DNA from: Shewanella sediminis HAW-EB3
GTDB lineage: Bacteria; Pseudomonadota; Gammaproteobacteria; Enterobacterales; Shewanellaceae
DNA: 64,000 nt
Direction of reading: 5' to 3'
Assembly (NCBI RefSeq): GCF_000018025.1
Contig: NC_009831.1
Span: 1,116,001 to 1,180,000 of the forward strand
The position numbers and the translations under genes are program-made. Of the stretch, positions 56,495 through 64,000 are shown piece after piece. The first letter of the stretch is position 1. Each line of letters starts with the position of its first letter. The notes beneath the pieces are model-generated. The model did not search any database. It was given only the letters and a program-made list of their open reading frames with translations, and was not told the origin of the DNA.

Positions 56495-57385
56495 TCAGCT
56501 TGATGCTGGCTTGATTGCGAAAATATCGCAGTTAAGCTGATCTATGATGTGCTCACTGGTGTGCCCTTTAAATTGGCTGAATAATCCATGATGTTCTCCG
56601 GCACCAAGGATGACTATGTTGGCTCCATACTTTTCAGCCATATTGGGGATGATGTGATCCGGTAGCCCCTCTTCCAGATGTAAGTGGCTGCTTTCAATCT
56701 GATGAGACTTGGCGGAATCGACTAAGTTTATCCAGTGACTACTCTGATTATTCAGACGATGATGTTTCACCTTGGGAGGCTTTATCGCCATACTGATATT
56801 TTGCTCAAGAAAGCAGTTTACAAGGTGAATATCGCTACTGAGAAGGTTGGCTATATGCTCGGTTTCATCGAGTAGTCGTTGATTGAAGGTAAGGTGTTGA
56901 TGACTCGCATCATCTGTCTCTATAGCGGTAAGAATATGGCCATTCTCCCTCCACTCATTTGCTCCAACCAGCATCACGGCAACGTCACTTTGCCTGAGTA
57001 GTCGCCATTCATCGGCAAATGAAAACTCATGAAAGAGAGGGTGATGGTGCTTATAGTTGAGAATGACGAGATCGTATTGTTCCTGCTCGAGTTCCTCTAA
57101 TATCGCTTTGGAGACGCTGTTATTGAGGCGAGTCTTGCTCTCTATTTTGATTCCTTGAGCACGGTATTGTTCAATAGACTTTTTATGAATGACAAACGGG
57201 TTGATGCTTGAACTTGAATGGGTCAGCCGGGAGAGGAGAGTATTCTTAGGTGTGACTTCCAGTAAAGTTAACTTAGCATGAGTTTTATCAACTAAAATTA
57301 GAGCCTTATGCAGAGCGTCTTGTGTCGATGAGCGAGTGTCGACTACGGCTAAGATATGTCTGTATGCAATCATAACTATGCTCAT
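56495..57385 (-). CDS. Tandem universal stress protein (UspE-like)
   Basis: A 296-residue protein of two Usp domains. The N-terminal copy starts YRHILAVVDTRSS and the second ends in VILGAGEHHGLFSQFKGHTSEHIID, with the G-2x-G-9x-G(S/T) ATP-type signature partly kept in the second half. UspE-type proteins affect motility and stress survival in E. coli. Cytosolic. The start could also be the ATG four codons in. Confidence 0.85.
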   Translation of the reverse strand: MSIVMIAYRHILAVVDTRSSTQDALHKALILVDKTHAKLTLLEVTPKNTLLSRLTHSSSSINPFVIHKKSIEQYRAQGIKIESKTRLNNSVSKAILEELEQEQYDLVILNYKHHHPLFHEFSFADEWRLLRQSDVAVMLVGANEWRENGHILTAIETDDASHQHLTFNQRLLDETEHIANLLSSDIHLVNCFLEQNISMAIKPPKVKHHRLNNQSSHWINLVDSAKSHQIESSHLHLEEGLPDHIIPNMAEKYGANIVILGAGEHHGLFSQFKGHTSEHIIDQLNCDIFAIKPASS

Positions 57386-57632
57386 CTTATTCAGGAACCC
57401 TTGATAAACTGTAGACGAAACATCAGAAAATGAAGTGCGGTAAATAAGAATGATTTTAACTAAGATTACTCTTTTATATTGCCTAATCGTCTAGCTTTTT
57501 TAACAGACTGTTTGTTCGGGATTTTTACTTTTGTTTTTACATAATATTCGGGCCTGTCAATAGACAAGCCCTGCGTTAATTCGATGAATAATGGAGGTGG
57601 GGGGCTGAGAGCGTGGGCTCTTACTTAAGTGG

Positions 57633-58103
57633 TTAGGCCTTACTCTTGATAAACTCGATGGCCGCGGCATCCAGAGAGCGCTTAGATATATAATTCACGC
57701 CATTGGTATTTTTAATAAGAAAGCCTTTGTTGGTTATAGTGAGTTCACTGATATCACCCCACAAAATAGTGCTATCAACATAGAGTGACTCGCTTCTTAT
57801 ACCCTGCTCATCGATAGTGAGTTTCACGTCATTACTCGCTGCCTTGCTCATCATCTGTCGCCATAACCACCAGGTTTTTTTGAACTTAACACTTAAGGCC
57901 TCTAAAGCACCTAGTCCAACAAGAAAGAGAGAAGCATAGGCATTCGCGCCAGTGAGTAATAACGCCGTACCGACTAAAACAAATCCGATAGCCTTGTAAT
58001 AAGCCCTGAGAGATGTATCGACAGTTACCGACTCATCGAAACATTCACTGAAATAGGTTTTATCGAGAGTGTAGTGACTGGTAAAACTAAAAGGAGAGTT
58101 CAT
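57633..58103 (-). CDS. YcxB-like membrane protein
   Basis: About 156 residues: two membrane helices (near 35-75) and a C-terminal YcxB-like domain (DEQGIRSESLYVDSTILWGDIS, KGFLIKNTNGVNYISKRSLD). Function unknown. The ATG at 58103 has no clear ribosome site; the frame is open to a TTG at 58208 but that part is unlikely to be protein. Confidence 0.7.
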   Translation of the reverse strand: MNSPFSFTSHYTLDKTYFSECFDESVTVDTSLRAYYKAIGFVLVGTALLLTGANAYASLFLVGLGALEALSVKFKKTWWLWRQMMSKAASNDVKLTIDEQGIRSESLYVDSTILWGDISELTITNKGFLIKNTNGVNYISKRSLDAAAIEFIKSKA

Positions 58104-58349
58104 AAGTATCGGCTTGATTGAGTTTGGCGTTAGTTTAACCGCAACCAATCTCAATTCAAATCTTGTATTAGTCACAATGGTGTATCTAAACTCAATCGAT
58201 AAGCACAAACCAGCTAAGGCATAACGATGTCATTCGTTCCTAAGGGCTATATTCATGGTCATCATACTCAGTACTCTTAATGAGACAATAGAGGCATTAA
58301 GAGTCTGAGCAAGCGAATGTCGATTCTGAAGTGAGGTCGCAGGCGAAAG

Positions 58350-58724
58350 TTAAGAGTTAAAAAGTTGCTTGAGCTGCTGGCATTTCTCCGACCGATTATC
58401 GGCTGTGCTGCCTCCCCAATCGGCTTCAACTTGATGAATGAGCATTTTTATCACCCGCTCGACTCTCTGCCCTCCCTCTTCAACCGTTAATGCGAAGTCC
58501 TCTGCACCATGGGTAATGCTGGTCTGATTTTTTTTCTGCCATGATTTAAAGTCACCCTGAAAAGAGAGATCACTATTTTCACGGTTACAAAATTTGGCCA
58601 ATGGCTGGTACATGACTGATTGAATAAAAACCATCTCATCTGCAGAGTAACTTGGCTGTTCCTTCTCTGCGGCGACGGTTTGAAAAGTGCTGGCGATCAG
58701 AATTATTGCTAATAAAGACTTCAT
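58350..58724 (-). CDS. Small secreted protein of unknown function
   Basis: A 124-residue protein with signal peptide (MKSLLAIILIASTFQTVAA) and two cysteines (KFCNRENSD, SEKCQQLKQLF) that may pair. I recognise no domain. AAGGAAAAGGG precedes the ATG. Downstream of no operon partner. Confidence 0.7.
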   Translation of the reverse strand: MKSLLAIILIASTFQTVAAEKEQPSYSADEMVFIQSVMYQPLAKFCNRENSDLSFQGDFKSWQKKNQTSITHGAEDFALTVEEGGQRVERVIKMLIHQVEADWGGSTADNRSEKCQQLKQLFNS

Positions 58725-59127
58725 TCCCTTTTCCTTATATGCGATTTAATTTCTTATTATTTAAGATATAACTTTGTGACAACTTTTAACATTTGAAACG
58801 TGAGTGTGGGCTAAATTGGAGGGAGGAACAATGATTGAGATCAATAACCAACAAAATGAATATTTATAATGCATCTTAATGGTTTACCTCAAGTGCACGC
58901 CCTGCAAGCTTGCTTGTACCACCCGGTAATTGCCTTGTATAATTTAAGATGAATGTTCAGCATGATTTAAATGGGCTTAGTCGCTTACTAAACCTGCAGT
59001 TAACAAAAGTTAACATGACATTTACACCTCGAATCGTTACAGTGGTAACGTGTCAATTAAGAGATAAACCCTGATTGATTGGTTGATTGGTTGATTGGTT
59101 GAATGAGATGATGAGCAAGGAGAAGGC
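58725..59127. other. Gap with a 12-codon mini-ORF and a short tandem repeat
   Basis: ATG at 58831 follows GGAGGGAGGAACA, the best ribosome site in this part, and reads only MIEINNQQNEYL before a stop at 58867. TTGATTGG is repeated about 3.5 times at 59075-59102. Otherwise nothing recognised. Confidence 0.4.
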
Positions 59128-59370
59128 ATGTTGTTAGGAAGCATAGCTGAACTTTTTTTCTGGTTTTTCTGGGAGTTTTTACTCTCATTCCTCCTGTATA
59201 CGACTGGTGCAGTTGTCTTAGGTGTGCTCTCTTTTGGTCGCATACAAAAGCCGCTCTATTTCCCAGGAGTCTTCAATAGTGAAAAGCGTCTCGCGAAGAA
59301 TGATTTCTTTTCTGTATATATCACTGGGTTCTTTTTCTATCTGGTCCTGCTTACCCTGATCATCTGGTAA
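59128..59370 (+). CDS. Small membrane protein of unknown function
   Basis: An 80-residue protein with two hydrophobic segments (about 5-35 and 62-80) and a basic middle loop (SFGRIQKPLYF). Strong ribosome site AAGGAGAAGGC. No family recognised. The leader holds the TTGATTGG tandem repeat. Confidence 0.68.
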   Translation: MLLGSIAELFFWFFWEFLLSFLLYTTGAVVLGVLSFGRIQKPLYFPGVFNSEKRLAKNDFFSVYITGFFFYLVLLTLIIW

Positions 59371-59560
59371 GGCTAGCCTCATCATTCATCATTCTCCTCT
59401 GTATAATATCTGTTGCTCTACCTAAGTGGAGTCCCCTCGCTAATTGTAAGTGGCATTCAGGTTTGAGCCATAAGGACTGCATACCCAGTTTTGTTTTCGA
59501 GAGAAGTTGAGTTGATCAGGCTCAATGCTATTTCTCTATCCTCTATCCTCTATCCTTGTG

Positions 59561-59980
59561 TTAGTCGTATCTATTTCGCTCAGACGGAATATCACTTAGA
59601 TACTGTACAAACTCAACTTCATAGCCATTTGGATCTATGTAGTAAACATTACGCCTGAAATCATCTTCAGCACCCTCTTTATCAACCGGGTATCCAGCCT
59701 TATCCAGTCGTTCGATGATTGCATCCAGGTCATCGGTGACAAATGCGAAATGAGCCAGCCCAATTTGATGACCCGTTAGGTCGCGGTTTTCACCGACTCC
59801 ATCATTGTTAAAGGTTAAGTATTGGTAGTCGTCACCGAAATGGACCCAGTCTCTGGGTTTACCGTGCCAGCTTCCCTCTCCGCCCCCCCGAACTTTCCAA
59901 TGGGGAAATGCTGCACGATAAAAGTGCAGTGTTTTAGGGATATCTTCAACGACTAAGTTTACGTGTTCGAGATGTATCAT
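59561..59980 (-). CDS. VOC (glyoxalase/bleomycin-resistance fold) protein
   Basis: A 139-residue VOC metalloenzyme-like protein: IHLEHVNLVVEDIPKTLHFY at the start, GLAHFAFVTDDLDAI in the middle and YYIDPNGYEVEFVQYL at the end, with His and Glu in metal positions. Reaction unknown. Third gene of a likely minus-strand unit with another VOC protein and a flavin reductase. Confidence 0.87.
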   Translation of the reverse strand: MIHLEHVNLVVEDIPKTLHFYRAAFPHWKVRGGGEGSWHGKPRDWVHFGDDYQYLTFNNDGVGENRDLTGHQIGLAHFAFVTDDLDAIIERLDKAGYPVDKEGAEDDFRRNVYYIDPNGYEVEFVQYLSDIPSERNRYD

Positions 59981-60020
59981 GATTTGCTCCTTGTTGAATC
60001 TAGCTTGAACTTCTTGATTG

Positions 60021-60407
60021 TTAAAGTTGGTCGTGCTTTTTTACTCGCCAGGGCGGGTATAAACGGTTATTTCCGGCCCAAAAAAGTTTAATTTGGTTGC
60101 CACTGGGATCATGCAGTATGGCCTCGCGCCAGAGGTATGTCTGGTCGGTTGGCATCTGGTCGAATACGAAACCGCGTTCAACCAGATGCAGAACCAACTC
60201 ATCGAGGTGTTCATGTTCGAAGTATATCGTGCTGGTATTCTTCTCGCTTTTTTCCTGTAAAGAGAGAGAAAAACTGGCATCGCCATCCAGGCAGTGAAAC
60301 CTTGCATAATGGGGGGTATCGACAATCAATTCGAAGCCCATCTTTTGGTAAAATTCGACTGCAGCTTTCATCTCATATACCGGGAAAGTGATTTGATTCA
60401 TCCTCAT
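60021..60407 (-). CDS. VOC-family protein
   Basis: A 128-residue VOC protein, different from its neighbour: MRMNQITFPVYEMKAAVEFY, ARFHCLDGDASFSLSL, ILHDPSGNQIKLFWAG. Substrate unknown. Twenty-one bases follow the flavin reductase gene. Confidence 0.85.
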   Translation of the reverse strand: MRMNQITFPVYEMKAAVEFYQKMGFELIVDTPHYARFHCLDGDASFSLSLQEKSEKNTSTIYFEHEHLDELVLHLVERGFVFDQMPTDQTYLWREAILHDPSGNQIKLFWAGNNRLYPPWRVKKHDQL

Positions 60408-60428
60408 GGTTCTGACCTCTTTCTAAAA

Positions 60429-61085
60429 CTACATGCCGTAGCAATATTCCTGTTGCTTAGGGTAGGGAGTTGAGTCATGTCTATTTCGGATCTCAACCAA
60501 GGCGCCACTGTATTGGTGCAGCATATGTAAGCTGTAATCGATGCGCGCCCTTAAATCAATTTCACGTTTAGACTCAAATTTACACTCGATTTCCTGCTCA
60601 CCATCGAGGGAGGCACTAGCGAGAGAGGCGTTAGTATTGAGGACTTCTGTTACGTTTCGAATAATCAGATGGTCCGGTAGCGCAACCAGTTTGTTGTTCT
60701 TAAGTGCGTTCATTCTAAGTTCTGCGATCGGGTAGGCACCGCTGATCCCGCTGACGACCGAAACCAACAGGGCTGGCTTATGGGCGGTATCCTGGTTATC
60801 GCACATCAATAGGAAGTTTTTCAGAAGTGGAGAGGCCATGCCCCCCCATTCCGGAGTGATAAGGATCAGCGCATCGGCTCGACGAACCTTATAACTTATC
60901 ATGGTCCATGGGTTTCCCTCTCCGGATTTACTCTCGGGCTCACCGTCCCAAAACGGCAGGTCGAAACGACACAGCTCTATATGACTGACCTCTGAATAAC
61001 CTGTCGCTACCGAACTCATGTATTTGGCTACTTTAGCGCTCTGTGACTGAGCTCTCTGACTGCCACTGACAATAAGTAATCTCAT
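60429..61085 (-). CDS. NADPH-dependent FMN reductase family protein
   Basis: A 218-residue flavodoxin-fold reductase with the phosphate-binding GSQRAQSQSAKVA and the conserved ITPEWGGMASPLLKNFL region. Such enzymes reduce quinones, azo dyes or chromate or supply FMNH2. First gene of the unit with two VOC genes; divergent from the cysteine-rich regulator, whose operator-like repeats lie between. Confidence 0.87.
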   Translation of the reverse strand: MRLLIVSGSQRAQSQSAKVAKYMSSVATGYSEVSHIELCRFDLPFWDGEPESKSGEGNPWTMISYKVRRADALILITPEWGGMASPLLKNFLLMCDNQDTAHKPALLVSVVSGISGAYPIAELRMNALKNNKLVALPDHLIIRNVTEVLNTNASLASASLDGEQEIECKFESKREIDLRARIDYSLHMLHQYSGALVEIRNRHDSTPYPKQQEYCYGM

Positions 61086-61102
61086 TTAAATAAACCTTTT
61101 TG

Positions 61103-61191
61103 TTTACTAATTGTTTTATAATGTAGATACTTTACTAAATGTTGTAAAGGGATCTTCAGATAAAAAGTAAATAAAAAAGTTTACTTAATGT
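61103..61191. promoter_or_regulatory. Operator-like cluster of TTTACT(A/T)A(A/T)TGT repeats
   Basis: Three direct copies of TTTACTAATTGT-like sequence at 61103-61114, 61131-61142 and 61180-61191. The second lies in CTTTAC-TAAATGTT-GTAAAG (61130-61149) and the third is preceded by an inverted AAGTAAA, giving dyads. Positioned between the divergent flavin reductase and regulator genes. Confidence 0.6.
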
Positions 61192-61228
61192 CTGGATAGG
61201 TAATAATGGCGGGAGAGAGGAGCATCTT

Positions 61229-61849
61229 ATGAAAACCAGTGAAAAGATCATGCAGCTACTTAAAACTCAAGGCCCGCTTACCGCTAAGGTGCTTGCCACT
61301 GAGCTGTCTCTCACGACAATGGGAGTGCGTCAGCATATGCAAGCCTTGGAGGAGGAAGGGGATATCTGCTTCGAGGATAAAAAAGCCCCCCGGGGACGTC
61401 CTACCCGGTACTGGTCTCTAACGCCAAAAAGCAACATTCACTTCTCCGACCGCCACGAAGAACTCTCAGTTCAACTGATCGATTCTGTTATTACGGTATT
61501 TGGCGATAGTGGATTGGATAAGCTCATTTCGCACCGAGAGCAAAGCTCCCTCGAGCTCTACCAACAGAGGTTAGCCGGTGAAGATACGCTTAAGTCTAAG
61601 CTTCGAGCCTTGGCCGAACTGAGATCGATTGAGGGCTATATGGCAACGGTTAACGAAGCGGGGAATGACTTTTGGCTATTGGAAAATCATTGTCCTATCT
61701 GCGCCGCGGCGAGTAAGTGCCTCAACTTCTGTCGCTCGGAGTTAAATCTGTTTCAAATCTTGTTAAAGGAGGAGGCAGAAGTTAGCCGTGAAGAGCATAT
61801 TATCGAGGGTGCACGTCGCTGTGCTTACCGGATTACACCGATTAACTAG
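61229..61849 (+). CDS. Cysteine-rich winged-helix regulator (SufR-like)
   Basis: A 206-residue regulator: N-terminal HTH (LKTQGPLTAKVLATELSLTT, VRQHMQALEEEGD) and wing (RGRPTRYWSLT), then a C-terminal domain with Cys155, Cys158, Cys164, Cys168 and Cys198 (HCPICAAASKCLNFC, RRCAY). Related SufR-type proteins hold an Fe-S cluster through such cysteines, so redox or iron-sulfur sensing is plausible. It probably controls the divergent flavin reductase-VOC unit and itself. Confidence 0.85.
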   Translation: MKTSEKIMQLLKTQGPLTAKVLATELSLTTMGVRQHMQALEEEGDICFEDKKAPRGRPTRYWSLTPKSNIHFSDRHEELSVQLIDSVITVFGDSGLDKLISHREQSSLELYQQRLAGEDTLKSKLRALAELRSIEGYMATVNEAGNDFWLLENHCPICAAASKCLNFCRSELNLFQILLKEEAEVSREEHIIEGARRCAYRITPIN

Positions 61850-61862
61850 TGGTAAAAAAGAG

Positions 61863-62564
61863 ATGGAATCGAAGCGCGCCAGATTAGACCGATTTATCAG
61901 CGTCAATACAGGTATTAACCGTAAACATGTTCGGCTTATGTTGGCCAAGGGGCGCGTTAGGGTCGATGGTGAGCTTGCCCGTGATATCGACCAAGTTGTG
62001 GATGAGTTTTCTCATATTTGCCTAGACGACAAGGTGCTACAGGCTAACGAGGCCAGTTATGTCATGTTGCATAAGCCCGTTGGAGTGGTGAGTGCGACGA
62101 TAGACGATAAACACAGAACAGTGATCGACTTGTTAGAGCAAGATGATAAGGAGAGCCTGCATATCGTGGGTCGATTGGATCTCAATACATCCGGTCTGCT
62201 ATTACTTACAAACGATGGGCGTTGGTCGAAGCGGTTAATGGATCCTGAGCATAAGGTAGGTAAACTTTACCGCGTCCATTTGCAGAACCCTCTGACTCCC
62301 GACTATATTTCCGGGTTTGCTCAAGGTATGTATTTTGAGTTTGAAGATATTACCACCTTGCCGGCAGAGCTCGAAATTATCGATAGTTATACGGCATTAG
62401 TGACGCTTTATGAGGGGCGCTACCACCAAATTAAGCGCATGTTTGGTCGCTTCCGTAACCCTGTCATAGGATTACATCGAATTTCGGTGGGCAACATAGT
62501 ACTCGATAATAACTTGAAACCAGGGGAGAGTCGGGTGCTTACCCCTAAGGAGATAGCGCTGTAG
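61863..62564 (+). CDS. RsuA-family pseudouridine synthase
   Basis: A 233-residue enzyme: S4 RNA-binding domain (RLDRFISVNTGINRKHVRLM) followed by the catalytic domain with GRLDLNTSGLLLLT containing the catalytic Asp, and GRYHQIKRMFG. Resembles 16S rRNA pseudouridine-516 synthase RsuA, although RluE/RluB-like relatives cannot be excluded. The start at 61863 follows AAAAGAG; the frame is open back to 61788 within the regulator gene. Confidence 0.88.
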   Translation: MESKRARLDRFISVNTGINRKHVRLMLAKGRVRVDGELARDIDQVVDEFSHICLDDKVLQANEASYVMLHKPVGVVSATIDDKHRTVIDLLEQDDKESLHIVGRLDLNTSGLLLLTNDGRWSKRLMDPEHKVGKLYRVHLQNPLTPDYISGFAQGMYFEFEDITTLPAELEIIDSYTALVTLYEGRYHQIKRMFGRFRNPVIGLHRISVGNIVLDNNLKPGESRVLTPKEIAL

Positions 62565-62673
62565 TTTCTAATAAAGTCAAAGAGATGATTTAAGGTTCAA
62601 TTAATCCAGATCATTCATTTAACATATCTGATGTGCTATACCTATCACCACGAATAGGTAAATTCAATACAAA

Positions 62674-63639
62674 ATGACTAATCATACACTTAAGAAGATC
62701 AGTGAACTGGACGTATTTTGTTTATTGGTATTTAAAATCATTTTTCAAACCGGTCATGCTAATTCGGCTGCAAAAGAGCTGAATGTCTCGGCACCTAAAA
62801 TCAGTCGCTGCCTGACCATGTTGCGGACGACGTTTGATGATGAGCTATTTTATCGTCGTCAGTTAGGGTTGAAACCAACCCCGTTAGCCGAGCACCTTTA
62901 TGAGCCTATCTGCCAGTTTTGCGATTCGGTGGCAAAAATCGAACAGGTGGCGTTTGAAGTCAACCATTTTGATTCAACCCCCATTCTCAATATTGCTGTG
63001 ACGCCGGGCATCATGGCGAGTCTCTCTTTAGTGTTATGCAATAATGATTCTCTGAAAAGCATAGGTAAGATCCGACTCCATCCGTGGAAGGATGACTCTG
63101 CCGAGTTGATCCACAGCGGAGGGCTGGACTTAGGGTTGGCCTTCGATAATTCGCATCATCTCGATCTCAATTTCGAACACTTAGGTACCTTAGATTCAGT
63201 TTATCTGGCAGGAAATTCCAGACATCCCATTTGGGAGCACCTTCCTCATTTGAGCTTAGATGAAATTTGTAAGCACCCTTTCCTCTATCTGGAAGGTAAG
63301 GGATTCAATGACAAGATAGATCCTCTGGAACTCTATTGCCGCCAGTCGGGAATAGAGCTTCTAAGTGTCGAAAAGGTCAAAGGTAAGGAGCAGTGGTACA
63401 GCAACTTATTAACCATGGGGAGCCTGGCTTTTGCTCCGGCGGTAGAGGCTGAAATTATTAACAATATGCCCGGGATCCGCATAGAGGAGTTACCCGAAGC
63501 AGAGATGAAGAAACTTCACGGCGATATGATGTCTCCACAATATTATTTAATAGAGAAACCGACTTCCCATCGCCGATACACAGTTGAAAGTCGAGAAATG
63601 ATAATCAATATTATTAAGGGGTTACTGACCTCTTCATGA
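62674..63639 (+). CDS. LysR-family transcription regulator
   Basis: A 321-residue LysR protein: N-terminal HTH (FQTGHANSAAKELNVSAPKISRCLTMLR) and a substrate-binding domain from about 95. The ligand is unknown. It precedes a lipoprotein gene on the same strand by about 170 bases and may control it. No strong ribosome site precedes the ATG. Confidence 0.87.
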   Translation: MTNHTLKKISELDVFCLLVFKIIFQTGHANSAAKELNVSAPKISRCLTMLRTTFDDELFYRRQLGLKPTPLAEHLYEPICQFCDSVAKIEQVAFEVNHFDSTPILNIAVTPGIMASLSLVLCNNDSLKSIGKIRLHPWKDDSAELIHSGGLDLGLAFDNSHHLDLNFEHLGTLDSVYLAGNSRHPIWEHLPHLSLDEICKHPFLYLEGKGFNDKIDPLELYCRQSGIELLSVEKVKGKEQWYSNLLTMGSLAFAPAVEAEIINNMPGIRIEELPEAEMKKLHGDMMSPQYYLIEKPTSHRRYTVESREMIINIIKGLLTSS

Positions 63640-63807
63640 TAATCGACTTTAATTCTACTTATCGAAATTACCTTTTGCAGATATTGAAATTACTATATCT
63701 GAATCTTCAATTGTTAATCACAAGTTAGTCACTAAATTACAACATTTTTGTCAGGTTCTTTTATATTTGTTCTACTGCGATAGCAGGAAAAACTTATATA
63801 GGGACTG

Positions 63808-64000
63808 ATGATGAAAAAATATAATGGATCCTTACTGGCCATGGCACTGATTAGTGTCATTGGCCTTACCGCGTGTGATGGCGATGATGGTAAAGATGGT
63901 GCTCCGGGAGATCCTGGAACACCGGGGACTCCGGGAACTCCGGGATTACCTGCAGGCTCATTTACTAACACTGTAAACTCGGCAGCTGATTTTGTACTGA
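63808..64000 (+). CDS. Lipoprotein with collagen-like repeats, N-terminal part
   Basis: The first 64 residues of a gene cut by the right edge: MMKKYNGSLLAMALISVIGL then lipobox LTAC, then Gly-X-Y triplets (GDDGKDGAPGDPGTPGTPG). From memory, Shewanella OmcA/MtrC-family decaheme cytochromes begin in this way, so an outer-membrane multiheme cytochrome is the leading guess; no heme motif is yet visible. Confidence 0.65.
   Translation, partial: MMKKYNGSLLAMALISVIGLTACDGDDGKDGAPGDPGTPGTPGTPGLPAGSFTNTVNSAADFVL

Noticed and set aside
59037..59243. 68-residue minus-strand ORF over the TTGATTGG repeat
   Set aside because: Antisense to the 80-residue membrane protein gene, and its sequence is made largely of the repeat.
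63732..63971. Minus-strand ORF with Gly-Val-Pro-Gly repeats
   Set aside because: Antisense shadow of the collagen-like tract of the lipoprotein gene.

Overview
The window reads as an ordinary chromosomal stretch of a marine gammaproteobacterium, most likely Shewanella. The evidence is the gene order and protein families: an lptD-surA-pdxA-ksgA-apaG-apaH block, rplU-rpmA-cgtA beside a divergent ispB, argR divergent from mdh, and families I associate with Shewanella (MipA/OmpV next to DUF3019, DUF3718, DUF5610, DUF4136, a lipoprotein start with Gly-X-Y repeats at the right edge). Genus assignment is inference from protein resemblance. I see no rRNA, tRNA, CRISPR array, prophage or insertion-sequence transposase.

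Layout. 1-5000: end of glnK, amtB, a small secreted protein, a TPR lipoprotein, a MITE-like repeat and aroG. 5100-11200: a short ORF on the minus strand, an Atm1-type ABC exporter, small conserved proteins, a SixA-like phosphatase, a DUF5610 gene behind a good flagellar sigma-28 promoter, fpr and a glutathione transferase. 11360-15410: a ferric iron ABC importer (fbpA, fbpB, fbpC) with a perfect 7-1-7 Fur box. 15459-20782: ggt, a DyP peroxidase, a cupin, argR and mdh. 20876-25853: ispB, rplU-rpmA-cgtA, yjjP-yjjB and folA. 25954-35474: a DUF3718 protein, a chemoreceptor and the apaH-apaG-ksgA-pdxA-surA-lptD block on the minus strand. 35629-43060: amgK-murU, djlA, a beta-barrel protein, a 2-hydroxyacid dehydrogenase, purT and a DUF3302/HlyD pair. 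43166-46917: a Sel1 protein, a 7-bp tandem repeat, a Ycf46-like AAA ATPase, and DUF4136 and DUF1289 proteins.

47003-63999 is richer in signalling. An RstAB-like two-component pair lies downstream of mipA and a DUF3019 gene. gcdH follows. Next is a three-gene phosphorelay (hybrid kinase, Hpt, double-receiver protein without output domain). Then come a tandem Usp protein, several small proteins, a cysteine-rich HTH regulator divergent from a flavin reductase and two VOC proteins, an RsuA-type pseudouridine synthase, a LysR regulator and the start of a lipoprotein.

Most genes are housekeeping. The observations most worth checking are non-coding or architectural: two dispersed repeat families sharing a GATTGGTATAA-type end, the sigma-28 promoter of the DUF5610 gene, the 7-bp minisatellite with a terminator-like hairpin, the duplicated 3' tail of the AAA ATPase gene, the phosphorelay with no output domain, and the operator cluster next to the cysteine-rich regulator. 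I did not find anything I could defend as a wholly new defence or biosynthetic system.
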